Virus record (IMG/VR): IMGVR_UViG_3300048930_000354
Coordinates: 1-29,672 of that record
Reading direction: 5' to 3' (one strand)
Source: a virus
DNA length: 29,672 nt
The translations under genes and the position numbers were made by a program. Positions 6,313 through 12,974 of this stretch are shown in pieces. The stretch's first letter is position 1. Each line of letters begins with the position of its first letter. The notes below the pieces were generated by a model. The model did no database searches and was not told the origin of the DNA. It saw only the letters and a list, made by a program, of their open reading frames with translations.

Positions 6313-6530
6313 GGTTTGGTTGTGTTTTGTGTCGGGTTACTTTGGCCCCAAGCGTAGGATACACCTTTTAGGGCAGTAGAGATTGCGATTGGCATATCAA
6401 TCTGGAAGTTCTTGCCGTACTTTTTGAAGTATTTTGGTGAGAAGATCATAGTGTCAGCCCAATCTGGACGCGGGATCTCTGAGAGTTTTGGTTTGTCTGC
6501 ATGGTCGCCTTCTTTTCCTTTGTAGATCAT
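6309..6530 (-). CDS. Small hypothetical protein, 73 aa
   Basis: Unrecognised, basic, with KLSEIPRPDWADTMIF in the N-terminal part and a Thr/Asn-rich end. AAGGATACACAATA precedes ATG, and the ATG shares one base with the stop of the upstream gene (TAATG). Confidence 0.6.
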   Translation of the reverse strand: MIYKGKEGDHADKPKLSEIPRPDWADTMIFSPKYFKKYGKNFQIDMPIAISTALKGVSYAWGQSNPTQNTTKP

Positions 6531-6814
6531 TATTGTGTATCCTTCTTGATAAGATGAAGACCTCGGATAGCTGCACGAGATCTCTGTACGATAGATGGTA
6601 GGTGTTCAAAAGCCTTTGGTGTGTATCCGATCTCTTCGGTATGTTGGATCAAAGCATCTGCAAACTCGCGTACAATTCTTCGTAGTTCTTCTGCTTCGGC
6701 TTCTGCGGTAGCCAGAGACTCGTTTAGTTTGACGTTCTCTCTTTGAAGATCTACCGCTTGTAGTAGAACAGTATTCTCAAACTCTTCAAAGTCGATTTCT
6801 GGTATAAATGTCAT
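6530..6814 (-). CDS. Coiled-coil hypothetical protein, 94 aa
   Basis: The first 60 residues form a clear amphipathic coiled coil with regular Leu/Ile/Val spacing and a Glu/Ala-rich middle (TAEAEAEELRRIVREFADAL). No membrane segment. GAAAGGCTAAACC precedes ATG. Probably an oligomeric partner protein; no family recognised. Confidence 0.65.
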   Translation of the reverse strand: MTFIPEIDFEEFENTVLLQAVDLQRENVKLNESLATAEAEAEELRRIVREFADALIQHTEEIGYTPKAFEHLPSIVQRSRAAIRGLHLIKKDTQ

Positions 6815-6817
6815 GGT

Positions 6818-7180
6818 TTAGCCTTTCTCGACAAATAGAATATAGACGGGCTTGTCTAATTCTCGCATACACTGAATCATGTGGGCTGTGCCTCTGCTTT
6901 TTCCATCCCATATCGCAATAAGGGCATCCGCAAAACGAGACATCTTGCGGTTACGGATAAAACCTGCGGCATGTTGTCCGTATTGTTGCCAGTAGGCGGG
7001 GAATTTGTGGATCTGCTCGTTTGTGAAGCCGTTTTGTTCGGCCCAAGCGATTGCACAGGTGTCGATACCTTTTGCCTTCCCTGATACTACGGCTGTGATA
7101 TTGAACTCGGATGCCTTTACAGCGGCATCTACAAGGCTAATATCATTTATCCAGCGTGATCCTGCAATAATCACTTTCAT
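6818..7180 (-). CDS. SLOG-family protein (YspA/DUF2493-like), 120 aa
   Basis: MKVIIAGSR at the N-terminus is the first Rossmann strand and Gly loop. VVSGKAKGIDTCAIAWAEQ (about residues 31-49) matches the SGxAxGxDxxAxxWA signature of YspA/DUF2493 SLOG proteins, followed by FPAYW, the RNRKM region, and IAIWDGKSRGTAHMI, which match the second half of the fold. The length is typical of phage members. SLOG domains bind or process nucleotide-related ligands; the substrate of this family is not established. Its ATG overlaps the dCMP deaminase stop (ATGA) and also has GAGGTGGAAG upstream, tying it to nucleotide metabolism by context. Confidence 0.8.
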   Translation of the reverse strand: MKVIIAGSRWINDISLVDAAVKASEFNITAVVSGKAKGIDTCAIAWAEQNGFTNEQIHKFPAYWQQYGQHAAGFIRNRKMSRFADALIAIWDGKSRGTAHMIQCMRELDKPVYILFVEKG

Positions 7181-7653
7181 CTTCCACCTCTAGGGTCTTT
7201 TGGCCCCTCTACAAAGGCAATTTCAACCCTGTGATCTTGTAAGTAAGATACACCGTTCTCACCAAAAAATCCACCATCCACAACGAAAACCTTGGTGATA
7301 CCCGCGTGGTGTATCAGCTTTGCACACATAAGGCAAGGCTCACCTGTCACGAATAGCCAAGTTCCGCGTGTAGGTGTACCAAAATCTGCGGCGTTACAGA
7401 TCACATTCATCTCTGCGTGGTGGCATCCGACCTCGACCTGAGTACCAGACGTTATCTTCTTGGTGTCTCGTAGGCAACAGTCACCACCGCAGAGTTCTCC
7501 GCCTTTACGGGGAGGGCCGTTGTAACCCTCACCTATGATCTGATTGCGTTCTGGATCGAGAAGTAATGCCCCAAACTTACGGCGAGAGCAAGAAGAGAGT
7601 TGAGATAGGGCAAGGCACTGTGCGATCCGCACGTCTATATGCTTTTGCTTCAT
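7177..7653 (-). CDS. Deoxycytidylate (dCMP) deaminase, 158 aa
   Basis: Zinc-dependent deaminase converting dCMP to dUMP, the precursor of dTMP, in the cytoplasm. The catalytic HAE (residues 79-81 in GCHHAEMN) and the PCLMC motif (106-110) provide the zinc ligands and proton-shuttling Glu. GYNGPPRKG (43-51) matches the conserved substrate-loop region of phage and ComEB-type enzymes. Length is that of the family. I chose ATG at 7653, which overlaps the previous stop as ATGA, rather than the in-frame start at 7710, whose extra residues only shadow the neighbouring gene. Together with the dNMP kinase at 11909-12514 it suggests phage control of pyrimidine dNTP supply; no thymidylate synthase is seen in the window. 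Confidence 0.92.
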   Translation of the reverse strand: MKQKHIDVRIAQCLALSQLSSCSRRKFGALLLDPERNQIIGEGYNGPPRKGGELCGGDCCLRDTKKITSGTQVEVGCHHAEMNVICNAADFGTPTRGTWLFVTGEPCLMCAKLIHHAGITKVFVVDGGFFGENGVSYLQDHRVEIAFVEGPKDPRGGR

Positions 7654-8075
7654 ACGTCCATGTCTTCTGTTGCGGGTTTGAACTCCGAACAATAGAACGG
7701 CTGTGGGCATTGTCCGATCTTAGTCTTGTCGTTGAAGCAGCGTAGTACACCCGTGAAGGCGTGAGAGTATTGACAGGTAGAGCAGTCCTTTCGAGTATTC
7801 ACAAAGGCTGCGTGATGGATGGGTATCACCTTGTCAGGCTTAACAAGATCAAAGTCTTCCGACTCCAAGATGAAGGAGAGTTCGTCAAGGATCTCGTCGT
7901 AGCAAGATCTCACGATTCTTGCACCTTCTGGGATGTTACTTGCCAAGATCTCTATGAATCTTGCGAATTGGATAGCATGTGTAGTGCAAACAAGCACTTT
8001 CCAACGCCTCTCTTCACCGCTGTAGTTTGTAGCACCTGCAAGCGTGATGGTCTTTTCAGAATGGAGACTTTGCAT
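7650..8075 (-). CDS. Hypothetical Cys-rich protein, 141 aa
   Basis: ATG at 8075 has AGGAGAAGAACGCC upstream; earlier in-frame codons lie over the previous gene and were not used. The N-terminal 75 residues look like an alpha/beta domain (ERRWKVLVCTTHAIQFARF). The C-terminal part has CSTCQYSHAF, a later CF, GQC and YCSEF, so five or six Cys that could bind zinc or an Fe-S cluster. I do not recognise the family. It lies between a MazG-like gene and the dCMP deaminase and overlaps both. Confidence 0.65.
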   Translation of the reverse strand: MQSLHSEKTITLAGATNYSGEERRWKVLVCTTHAIQFARFIEILASNIPEGARIVRSCYDEILDELSFILESEDFDLVKPDKVIPIHHAAFVNTRKDCSTCQYSHAFTGVLRCFNDKTKIGQCPQPFYCSEFKPATEDMDV

Positions 8076-8454
8076 TGGCGTTCTTCTCCTGATCTTTGGC
8101 TTTCTGCCAGTATTCCAGTTCCTCTTGCATGGTCTTGTATTCGTCAGAGAAGATGTGTGGCTTTCTGTGGCGGTACTTATGGAGGATACGGTTACCCAAG
8201 ATGAAATTGGCGTCGTATCCGAGGTCAATATAGTGCATGGTCAGACCAAGAGCCTGAGAGAGAACGTCATTCAACTCGGCAAAAAGTAGGTCAGGCTCGT
8301 TTGTGTCGAGCAATTCTTGGGCTTCTTTGGCAATAAAGATCCTTCTTGCTTCGGATGATTGGGCCTTTGACCACTCGGAGTTCTGGTTATCAAGAAACAT
8401 AACATCCACGGCATCGCAAATTGCGCGTTTTACCTTTTCTATTTCTCGGTTCAT
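8056..8454 (-). CDS. MazG/all-alpha NTP pyrophosphohydrolase-like protein (tentative), 132 aa
   Basis: All-alpha sequence whose centre, FIAKEAQELLD then LFAELNDVLSQALGL, resembles the ExxE...ExxD arrangement by which MazG-type enzymes coordinate Mg2+ to hydrolyse (d)NTPs to monophosphates. The first Glu of the usual EExxE is Lys here, so activity is uncertain and the assignment rests on pattern and gene context (deaminase, SLOG, kinase nearby). ATG at 8454 has AAGG at good spacing; a GTG two codons upstream overlaps the preceding stop (GTGA) and is an alternative start. Confidence 0.45.
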   Translation of the reverse strand: MNREIEKVKRAICDAVDVMFLDNQNSEWSKAQSSEARRIFIAKEAQELLDTNEPDLLFAELNDVLSQALGLTMHYIDLGYDANFILGNRILHKYRHRKPHIFSDEYKTMQEELEYWQKAKDQEKNANAKSPF

Positions 8455-8456
8455 CG

Positions 8457-8912
8457 TCACACCTTGAAGAACGTAGCATAGATTGAGACTAAGACCATGA
8501 AGAAGATAGCGACGTATAGGCCAAGATCGAGGTAGGAGATGTAGAATTCCTCTTGATCTGTCTCTATTTCAGCGAGAAGGTCTGTGGTTTCTGTCCAGAA
8601 GGCTTGTTGTCTCTCTTCGTCGATCTTGTTGAGAGCGAGAAGTTCTGTAGCAGATTTCATAAGCATATCTGCACAGTCTTCGGCTTCTTGTAGGTTGTCG
8701 TCGTTGAGGTGCTGTTGGATAAGCCGCAAGTGCTGGTATCCAAGGTATGCGGTATGCTTTGATGCCGCAATGAATGTGAAGATGGTCTGCACTTCTTTTT
8801 CATCAAACATCTCAGCGAACGTCAGAGTTGGCAGGTCATTGTCCTGTTCGGTATCCAATTCCAAGTTATCGAAGTTCTCTTCTTGGTATTGCTCTTGTTT
8901 ATAGCGAGACAT
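8457..8912 (-). CDS. C-terminally anchored membrane protein, 151 aa
   Basis: A charged N-terminus with an acidic stretch (about residues 10-35) is followed by a long helical region (residues 40-125) and a single C-terminal TM helix (about 130-149, LGLYVAIFFMVLVSIYATFF). There is no signal peptide, so it is probably tail-anchored with most of the protein in the cytoplasm. The start at 8912 lacks a good Shine-Dalgarno and lies inside the end of the previous gene, implying coupling; an in-frame TTG at 8942 is less likely. Function unknown. Confidence 0.65.
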   Translation of the reverse strand: MSRYKQEQYQEENFDNLELDTEQDNDLPTLTFAEMFDEKEVQTIFTFIAASKHTAYLGYQHLRLIQQHLNDDNLQEAEDCADMLMKSATELLALNKIDEERQQAFWTETTDLLAEIETDQEEFYISYLDLGLYVAIFFMVLVSIYATFFKV

Positions 8913-9210
8913 CTTGTTGTACTTTCTTGTATGTGCGCTCAAAGGCTTCTATAGCGCGTTTTGGTGTGGGGTAACAGCTAGGGTAGGCTGTCCTTATCAA
9001 GCCGTCTCTATAGGCAACTACACACCTTCCTCGTGTAGTCTGTACGATGTGGATAGCGGTCTTCTTGCAACGAGCAAAACCTGTCTTGATTGATCCATCT
9101 CTGATCTGCGTGAGAAGATCTTCATACTCTTCTGGCGTAAGATCTAAAGACCAACGCTCTCTTAGTCGATCTCTTGTGTGTTGATAGGCAGCTTTGTATT
9201 CATCTGTCAT
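8899..9210 (-). CDS. Hypothetical protein, 103 aa
   Basis: Soluble basic protein. An N-terminal helical part with LRERWSLDLTPEEYEDLL is followed by a beta-hairpin-like core (HIVQTTRGRCVVAYRDGLIRTAYP) and a final helix. Unrecognised. ATG at 9210 is preceded by TTGGAGAAGACC and overlaps the end of the small membrane gene by 11 bases. Confidence 0.65.
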   Translation of the reverse strand: MTDEYKAAYQHTRDRLRERWSLDLTPEEYEDLLTQIRDGSIKTGFARCKKTAIHIVQTTRGRCVVAYRDGLIRTAYPSCYPTPKRAIEAFERTYKKVQQDVSL

Positions 9211-9379
9211 GGTCTTCTCCAAACAGAAGATTCACCCAAACAGCATAGATGTAACACGAACCAAAGATAACGAGAGCCTTGTTACCTGTATGCAAACCGT
9301 AGCCTAGAGAGAGTGCAGGTAGAACCATATCGATCAACAAAGGTAGGACATCTAACAAGAGAAACCGTATTATTCCCAT
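9200..9379 (-). CDS. Small two-TM membrane protein, 59 aa
   Basis: Two hydrophobic helices (about residues 5-27 and 35-53) joined by a short polar loop with GLHTGNK, and an acidic-basic tail GEDHDR. The ATG at 9379 has GGAG ten bases upstream; farther upstream codons overlap the promoter and were rejected. It heads the unit driven from 9392-9420. If transcription starts where the promoter predicts, the mRNA would begin downstream of that GGAG, so the gene may be read as a nearly leaderless message. Function unknown. Confidence 0.6.
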   Translation of the reverse strand: MGIIRFLLLDVLPLLIDMVLPALSLGYGLHTGNKALVIFGSCYIYAVWVNLLFGEDHDR

Positions 9380-9391
9380 CGTCTGTACTCC

Positions 9392-9420
9392 ATAGTACAA
9401 GGTGGACGTTCGGATGTCAA
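9392..9420 (-). promoter_or_regulatory. Leftward promoter, TTGACA-N17-TACTAT
   Basis: On the - strand TTGACA (9420-9415) and TACTAT (9397-9392) are spaced by 17 bases. It occupies the 61-base gap between the divergent metallopeptidase gene and the 59-residue membrane gene. The expected start site is about 9383-9387. Confidence 0.6.
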
Positions 9421-9440
9421 TCTTTTTTTGGGAGGATACC

Positions 9441-10118
9441 ATGCGTAGAACGGATAATTTCTACTTGGAAGCAATACAGAGACTTTACAACATATCCAAC
9501 GAGATCTTTGGTGTGGGTACATTTCAGATGAAGGGTCAAGGCTGGTGGAGTAGGGCTGTGTGCTGGTGGGCTTCTTTCTTGAGGTGGGTGGTGACGCTTG
9601 GCCGAGAGTGGGACTACAAGACGAGGCTTGTCTGTACCTTTGGTGTAGTATATGTTCCAGAAGACTTCTCAACCTATGACCCTCGCACACAATATGCTGC
9701 GCTTCTCCATGAAGCCGCCCACCTCTCTGAATACTACTACGGAGATCCTGACCTTCTGTTTTCTGGTAGCATCAAAAGCCTACCACCCAAGACGAGTCGG
9801 TGGTACAGGCTTTTGTTTCTGTTGAAGTATATCTTATATCCCCTACCCATTTGTATCTCAAAATTTAGGGCAAGCGTGGAATATAACGGTTATTTGCAAA
9901 ATGTAAGAGTTTTGAGAGACTTTCACCATTATACACCTGCACAGTTCAAAGCGTGGTTTATCTCTACCTTCTGCTCTGCAAGCTATGGTTGGATGATGCC
10001 TCGAAGTGATGCAGAAGCGATGTTTGAGAGGATGGATAAGCAGGTATTAGAAGAGTCTTGGTTCGAGGATTGGGAGGATCGTTTGTTTCTCTACTCTTGT
10101 CTCAGAGAGAAGATCTGA
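9441..10118 (+). CDS. HExxH metallopeptidase-like protein, 225 aa
   Basis: The motif LLHEAAHLSEYYYG (residues 88-101) carries the HExxH zinc-binding signature with His90, Glu91 and His94. A Glu in RASVEYNGY (Glu147) is a plausible third ligand on a downstream helix, as in gluzincins. A hydrophobic segment at about 124-140 might contact a membrane. ATG at 9441 follows GGGAGGATACC; the upstream in-frame ATG at 9402 has no such site. This is the only rightward gene in the leftward block and it ends 28 bases inside the convergent phosphoesterase gene. Target protein unknown; a virion- or host-directed protease is plausible. Confidence 0.65.
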   Translation: MRRTDNFYLEAIQRLYNISNEIFGVGTFQMKGQGWWSRAVCWWASFLRWVVTLGREWDYKTRLVCTFGVVYVPEDFSTYDPRTQYAALLHEAAHLSEYYYGDPDLLFSGSIKSLPPKTSRWYRLLFLLKYILYPLPICISKFRASVEYNGYLQNVRVLRDFHHYTPAQFKAWFISTFCSASYGWMMPRSDAEAMFERMDKQVLEESWFEDWEDRLFLYSCLREKI

Positions 10119-10867
10119 TTCTCGAACAAGAAGCGGTAGTCTTCGATGTGGATAGGGTTGACGTAGCACTTGTCTCCTACCTTTTTGATGTGGCAGAAGC
10201 CTTGTTGCCAGTTTGCGGGGCCAGCTAGTTTATAGTGAGGGTTTAGACTACACATACACCCGTTGATCCAGACCTTGATCGTTCGTGTGAGATCGGTTTT
10301 TGCCATCATCTGCATGTTGTGTTTGTGGTTGAAGATCCCCGATACACCCCAACGGTCAAGGTACGCAGAAGCCGAGTGCTTACTTGCAATATCACCGTGC
10401 CAAATATGTATATCCCCATATACATCAAACTCTTTATAGGGCTTGTACGACACGTTGTATTCTCTAAGGTTGAGTAGGACTTCTGTAGAGAAGGCCCGTA
10501 GTTTGGTAATCTCTGGTTGTTTTTCTGCATACAACTTCAAGCGTACATCGTGGTTTCCATCCATGAAGTAGATATGCGCGTTTGGACAGGCGGATCTCAG
10601 TGACTTTATGAATTCTTCCCACAGTTCGATCTCTTCTTGGAGTTGATGGATCTTTAGCGGTGTTTTGTGATACTTGGAGAGAGAGTAGCAGTCGAGAATG
10701 TCACCGTTTAGAAAGATGTGCTTTGGTTGTGTGGTCTTGCAGAAGTAGATAAACAGTTTGACAGCCTTTGGATCGTGATCTCCAAAGTGAAAATCCCCCG
10801 CGACTACGGCTTCCTCTGGTCGTACTGTAGATCTAGCCCCTCTTAGCCCCTTAATATGCAAAGACAT
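10091..10867 (-). CDS. Calcineurin-like metallophosphoesterase, 258 aa
   Basis: Binuclear metallophosphoesterase motifs occur in order: AGDFHFGD (residues 23-30, GDxH), LNGDILD (53-59, GDxxD), MDGNHD (101-106, GNHD), IWHGD (154-158) and NHKH (179-182). These supply the usual two-metal site for hydrolysis of phosphomonoesters or phosphodiesters. The length is typical of a stand-alone domain. The substrate cannot be read from sequence; nucleic acid, nucleotide or cyclic nucleotide are all possible for this superfamily. ATG directly follows the stop of the 43-residue gene (TAGATG). Its 3' end overlaps the convergent metallopeptidase gene. Confidence 0.85.
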   Translation of the reverse strand: MSLHIKGLRGARSTVRPEEAVVAGDFHFGDHDPKAVKLFIYFCKTTQPKHIFLNGDILDCYSLSKYHKTPLKIHQLQEEIELWEEFIKSLRSACPNAHIYFMDGNHDVRLKLYAEKQPEITKLRAFSTEVLLNLREYNVSYKPYKEFDVYGDIHIWHGDIASKHSASAYLDRWGVSGIFNHKHNMQMMAKTDLTRTIKVWINGCMCSLNPHYKLAGPANWQQGFCHIKKVGDKCYVNPIHIEDYRFLFENQIFSLRQE

Positions 10868-10999
10868 CTACTCCCCCAATCGGATACCGCAGAGAGCCGC
10901 ACCTGCGATGTAAAGAGATGCCCCCGTCTTTTTGAGTCCTATTGAGTATAGGACTTCGGCTACAGGGTGTATGGCCACATAAAACAAAGTATGCTTCAT
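10868..10999 (-). CDS. Small hypothetical protein, 43 aa
   Basis: Translation from ATG at 10999 gives MKHTLFYVAIHPVAEVL onward to IRLGE. The middle is hydrophobic and Ala/Gly-rich (GASLYIAGAALCGI) and may be a weak TM helix. The start is in an ATGA overlap with the upstream gene and has GGAG ten bases upstream; the stop directly abuts the phosphoesterase start. Tight packing on both sides is the main support. Confidence 0.55.
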   Translation of the reverse strand: MKHTLFYVAIHPVAEVLYSIGLKKTGASLYIAGAALCGIRLGE

Positions 11000-11112
11000 C
11001 TTAGATACTCCGCAGGTATGACAGTTGGTAGGCTTTTATAGTCCTTGTAGAAACCGCAAACAAAGCGACGACCACGGGGAGTAAGACGATACCAGTACGA
11101 GATCTTCTTCAT
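10996..11112 (-). CDS. Small basic protein, 38 aa
   Basis: ATG at 11112 follows GGAGAAAAAGCA and overlaps the Dam stop (ATGA). The product MKKISYWYRLTPRGRRFV... is very basic and aromatic and ends PAEYLR with an ATGA overlap into the next small gene. Its N-terminus recalls short winged-helix fragments (LTPRGRRF), but it is too short to assign. Confidence 0.55.
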   Translation of the reverse strand: MKKISYWYRLTPRGRRFVCGFYKDYKSLPTVIPAEYLR

Positions 11113-11912
11113 TGCTTTTTCTCCTTTGTTTGTCCGTTTATGGCTTTTCGCAAAAGACCTTCGGCGTGTTCAATCGCTGTACGGTCGATCTTTCTATGTC
11201 CACGCTTTGCTGCTTCTACGCGGCAAGCGGATATATGGTCGTGGATCTCTTTCGTAGCGGTGTCTAGTTGTATGTTGTGGGCCAACATGACGCATCCGTA
11301 TGGTTGCCACAAGCCCACTACGATACGCGGATCAATCTCTCCGAAGATTGTGAGCATCTGACCCTGTAGTGGGCTGTCTTGCTCTTTCATTGTACGGCCG
11401 TCAATGAATTTGATACGCTTTGTGAGAAATACAGCCGCAGAACAAAGGTCGAGAGCCTTGCGACACCAGACGGTCTCTGTGGCCGTATTGGTGATCATGG
11501 TGAGTGTCTTTACATCACCTCGAACGATCTCTGTGTGGATCTTCTCCACTACGCGAGTCATTGTAGGTGTATCGTAGGGTGGATTGATCCAGACGTTACC
11601 AAACCAAGACTTCGAGAGACCATCTTGGTCTTTGGTGTAGAAATTCTCTGCACCTACAAGACCGTTAGCCTGTTCGGATGTCATAGGATCGAGATCGATA
11701 GTTCCGCCGTACATGGCCCGTACATTCTCTGTGATCCAAGCGGGAGTGTACCACTCCGTAAAGCCTGTGTTTTGCTTTACCTTCGCCTTACGCTTCTCTT
11801 TTGGGGTAAGCGGTTCTTCTTCTTTTAATGTAGGCACAAAAGACAGATCCATCTGGTTGACAGCCTCTTCGATCTCAATCAGAGCAATGGCTGTGTTTTT
11901 TCGATCTGTCAT
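11109..11912 (-). CDS. dam: Phage Dam-type DNA N6-adenine methyltransferase, 267 aa
   Basis: Transfers methyl from S-adenosylmethionine to adenine N6 in DNA. The phage Dam family pattern is clear: EWYTP (53-57), TIDLDPMTSEQAN (71-83), ENFYT (89-93) and WINPPYD (108-114), where NPPY is the catalytic motif IV. A Lys/Glu-rich N-terminal extension (about residues 25-48) precedes the domain, and the C-terminus is helical and basic. Start and stop are in ATGA overlaps with the kinase and the small basic gene; AAGGGA precedes the ATG. The known specificity of relatives is GATC, and GATC is visibly abundant in this window, so self-modification is likely (inference). Confidence 0.88.
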   Translation of the reverse strand: MTDRKNTAIALIEIEEAVNQMDLSFVPTLKEEEPLTPKEKRKAKVKQNTGFTEWYTPAWITENVRAMYGGTIDLDPMTSEQANGLVGAENFYTKDQDGLSKSWFGNVWINPPYDTPTMTRVVEKIHTEIVRGDVKTLTMITNTATETVWCRKALDLCSAAVFLTKRIKFIDGRTMKEQDSPLQGQMLTIFGEIDPRIVVGLWQPYGCVMLAHNIQLDTATKEIHDHISACRVEAAKRGHRKIDRTAIEHAEGLLRKAINGQTKEKKQ

Positions 11913-12514
11913 AGTGTTTCCCTTGTAACGAGAGGCTTGATGCGGTCACTTTCGAGAACAAAGCGGAGAGTTTGTTCCTTGTCCCAATTTGCATTAGGGA
12001 TAGCAAGGAAATTTGCGTGGTGTGCATATTTATCCCAGATCTCAAAGCGCCCCCGTTCGGATGGGTGGTTTGGATCTCTTTTTGTCTCTTTGCTACCTTC
12101 ACGTTCAATCCACAGTATCCTTGTGCGATACTGTAGGTGGTTCATAAAGAAGTCTGCTTCTGCAAGTGTACGACAATCGGAAACGATGAAGGTGTTATTT
12201 TGCATTTTCTGGCAGGACTGATGGGCAATACGACACCAGACATCTTTACCAAAGATAGGGTGAACAGCGTCGGTTCCGAGTTGTTGCAGGATCTCTCCCA
12301 CTGTCATGTTCGCGGCAGGGATAAACTTGTTCTTACCTTCATGGGTACTGCACCACTCAGGCGGAAAATCGAACATAACAGGGGCCATACCTTTTAGCGG
12401 TGCAGCGAAAGCGATTCTACGGCTATCTTCTATGTAATAGCACAAGAAGTCTGCAAGCGTATCTTTACCAGATCCCATTGCACCGCAGACCAGTATCATG
12501 TTCTTCTTTTTCAT
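11909..12514 (-). CDS. Deoxynucleoside monophosphate kinase (T4 gp1-like P-loop kinase), 201 aa
   Basis: Phosphorylates dNMPs to dNDPs. CGAMGSGKDTLADFL holds the Walker A loop (residues 11-19), APLKGMAP (38-45) and TVGEILQQLGTDAVHPIFGK (71-90) match the LQxxGTxxxRxxFGxDxW region of phage dNMP kinases, and FIVSDCRTLAEA (109-120) matches the Asp-x-Arg NEA motif. The expected Arg after GTD is His here (DAVHPIFG), a minor deviation. The start has only a weak Shine-Dalgarno (GGAT) five bases after the upstream stop. It works naturally with the dCMP deaminase in supplying dNTP precursors. Confidence 0.85.
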   Translation of the reverse strand: MKKKNMILVCGAMGSGKDTLADFLCYYIEDSRRIAFAAPLKGMAPVMFDFPPEWCSTHEGKNKFIPAANMTVGEILQQLGTDAVHPIFGKDVWCRIAHQSCQKMQNNTFIVSDCRTLAEADFFMNHLQYRTRILWIEREGSKETKRDPNHPSERGRFEIWDKYAHHANFLAIPNANWDKEQTLRFVLESDRIKPLVTRETL

Positions 12515-12519
12515 GTGCG

Positions 12520-12900
12520 TTATCCGAGGATCTTGAGTGTATTGCGACGGACAACGATCTGATCGTTGAAGGCGGTAAGTAGTTCTCGTGTCACCTTGAC
12601 AGCAGCGTGTGTGACAGGATCGGGGGTCTTCTCGAATCGCTTACAGTACATTTCTGCCATCTCAAGCCAATCAGCACAAAGATCGACGTGGATCAACTTC
12701 ATCTTGTACCGACCAGATGCGACCTTATGCAGTTCATCGGTGATTTGTTCGTACAGGGTGTCGAGTTGAAGTGTCCAGTTCTTTGCAATAACTTGTTTTT
12801 CGAGTTCTGCGGTCTCTTTGATGAAGAAGCGTGAGAGGGCATCCACGTCAGATGCTTTTGGGAGAAGTGCGCTCAGGTCATATTTCTTCATGGTTTTCAT
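12520..12900 (-). CDS. Hypothetical helical protein, 126 aa
   Basis: Unrecognised, almost entirely alpha-helical, without signal peptide or TM helix. Helical runs include DALSRFFIKETAELEKQVI and CADWLEMAEMYCKRFEK. AAGGAGATTGAG precedes the ATG at 12900. First gene of the unit headed by the promoter at 12946-12974, upstream of the dNMP kinase and Dam genes. Confidence 0.7.
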   Translation of the reverse strand: MKTMKKYDLSALLPKASDVDALSRFFIKETAELEKQVIAKNWTLQLDTLYEQITDELHKVASGRYKMKLIHVDLCADWLEMAEMYCKRFEKTPDPVTHAAVKVTRELLTAFNDQIVVRRNTLKILG

Positions 12901-12945
12901 CTCAATCTCCTTTGTGTCTTCAAGCCAACATCGGCTTATGTCTTA

Positions 12946-12974
12946 TGGTTACACTAAGAAGATAGAGGTGTCAA
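12946..12974 (-). promoter_or_regulatory. Leftward promoter, TTGACA-N17-TAACCA
   Basis: A perfect TTGACA (12974-12969) precedes GTGTAACCATAAG. With 17-base spacing the -10 is TAACCA, a weak match, but GTGTA-n-ATAA is shared with the promoters at 1784 and 5196. A short dyad, AAGCC-N6-GGCTT (12922-12937), lies just downstream of the predicted start. It is in the 74-base gap before the 126-residue gene. Confidence 0.55.

Noticed and set aside
8076-8228. N-terminal extension of the Cys-rich gene at 7650-8075
   Set aside because: Its Ser/Thr-rich residues shadow the MazG-like gene; the internal ATG at 8075 has a strong ribosome binding site.
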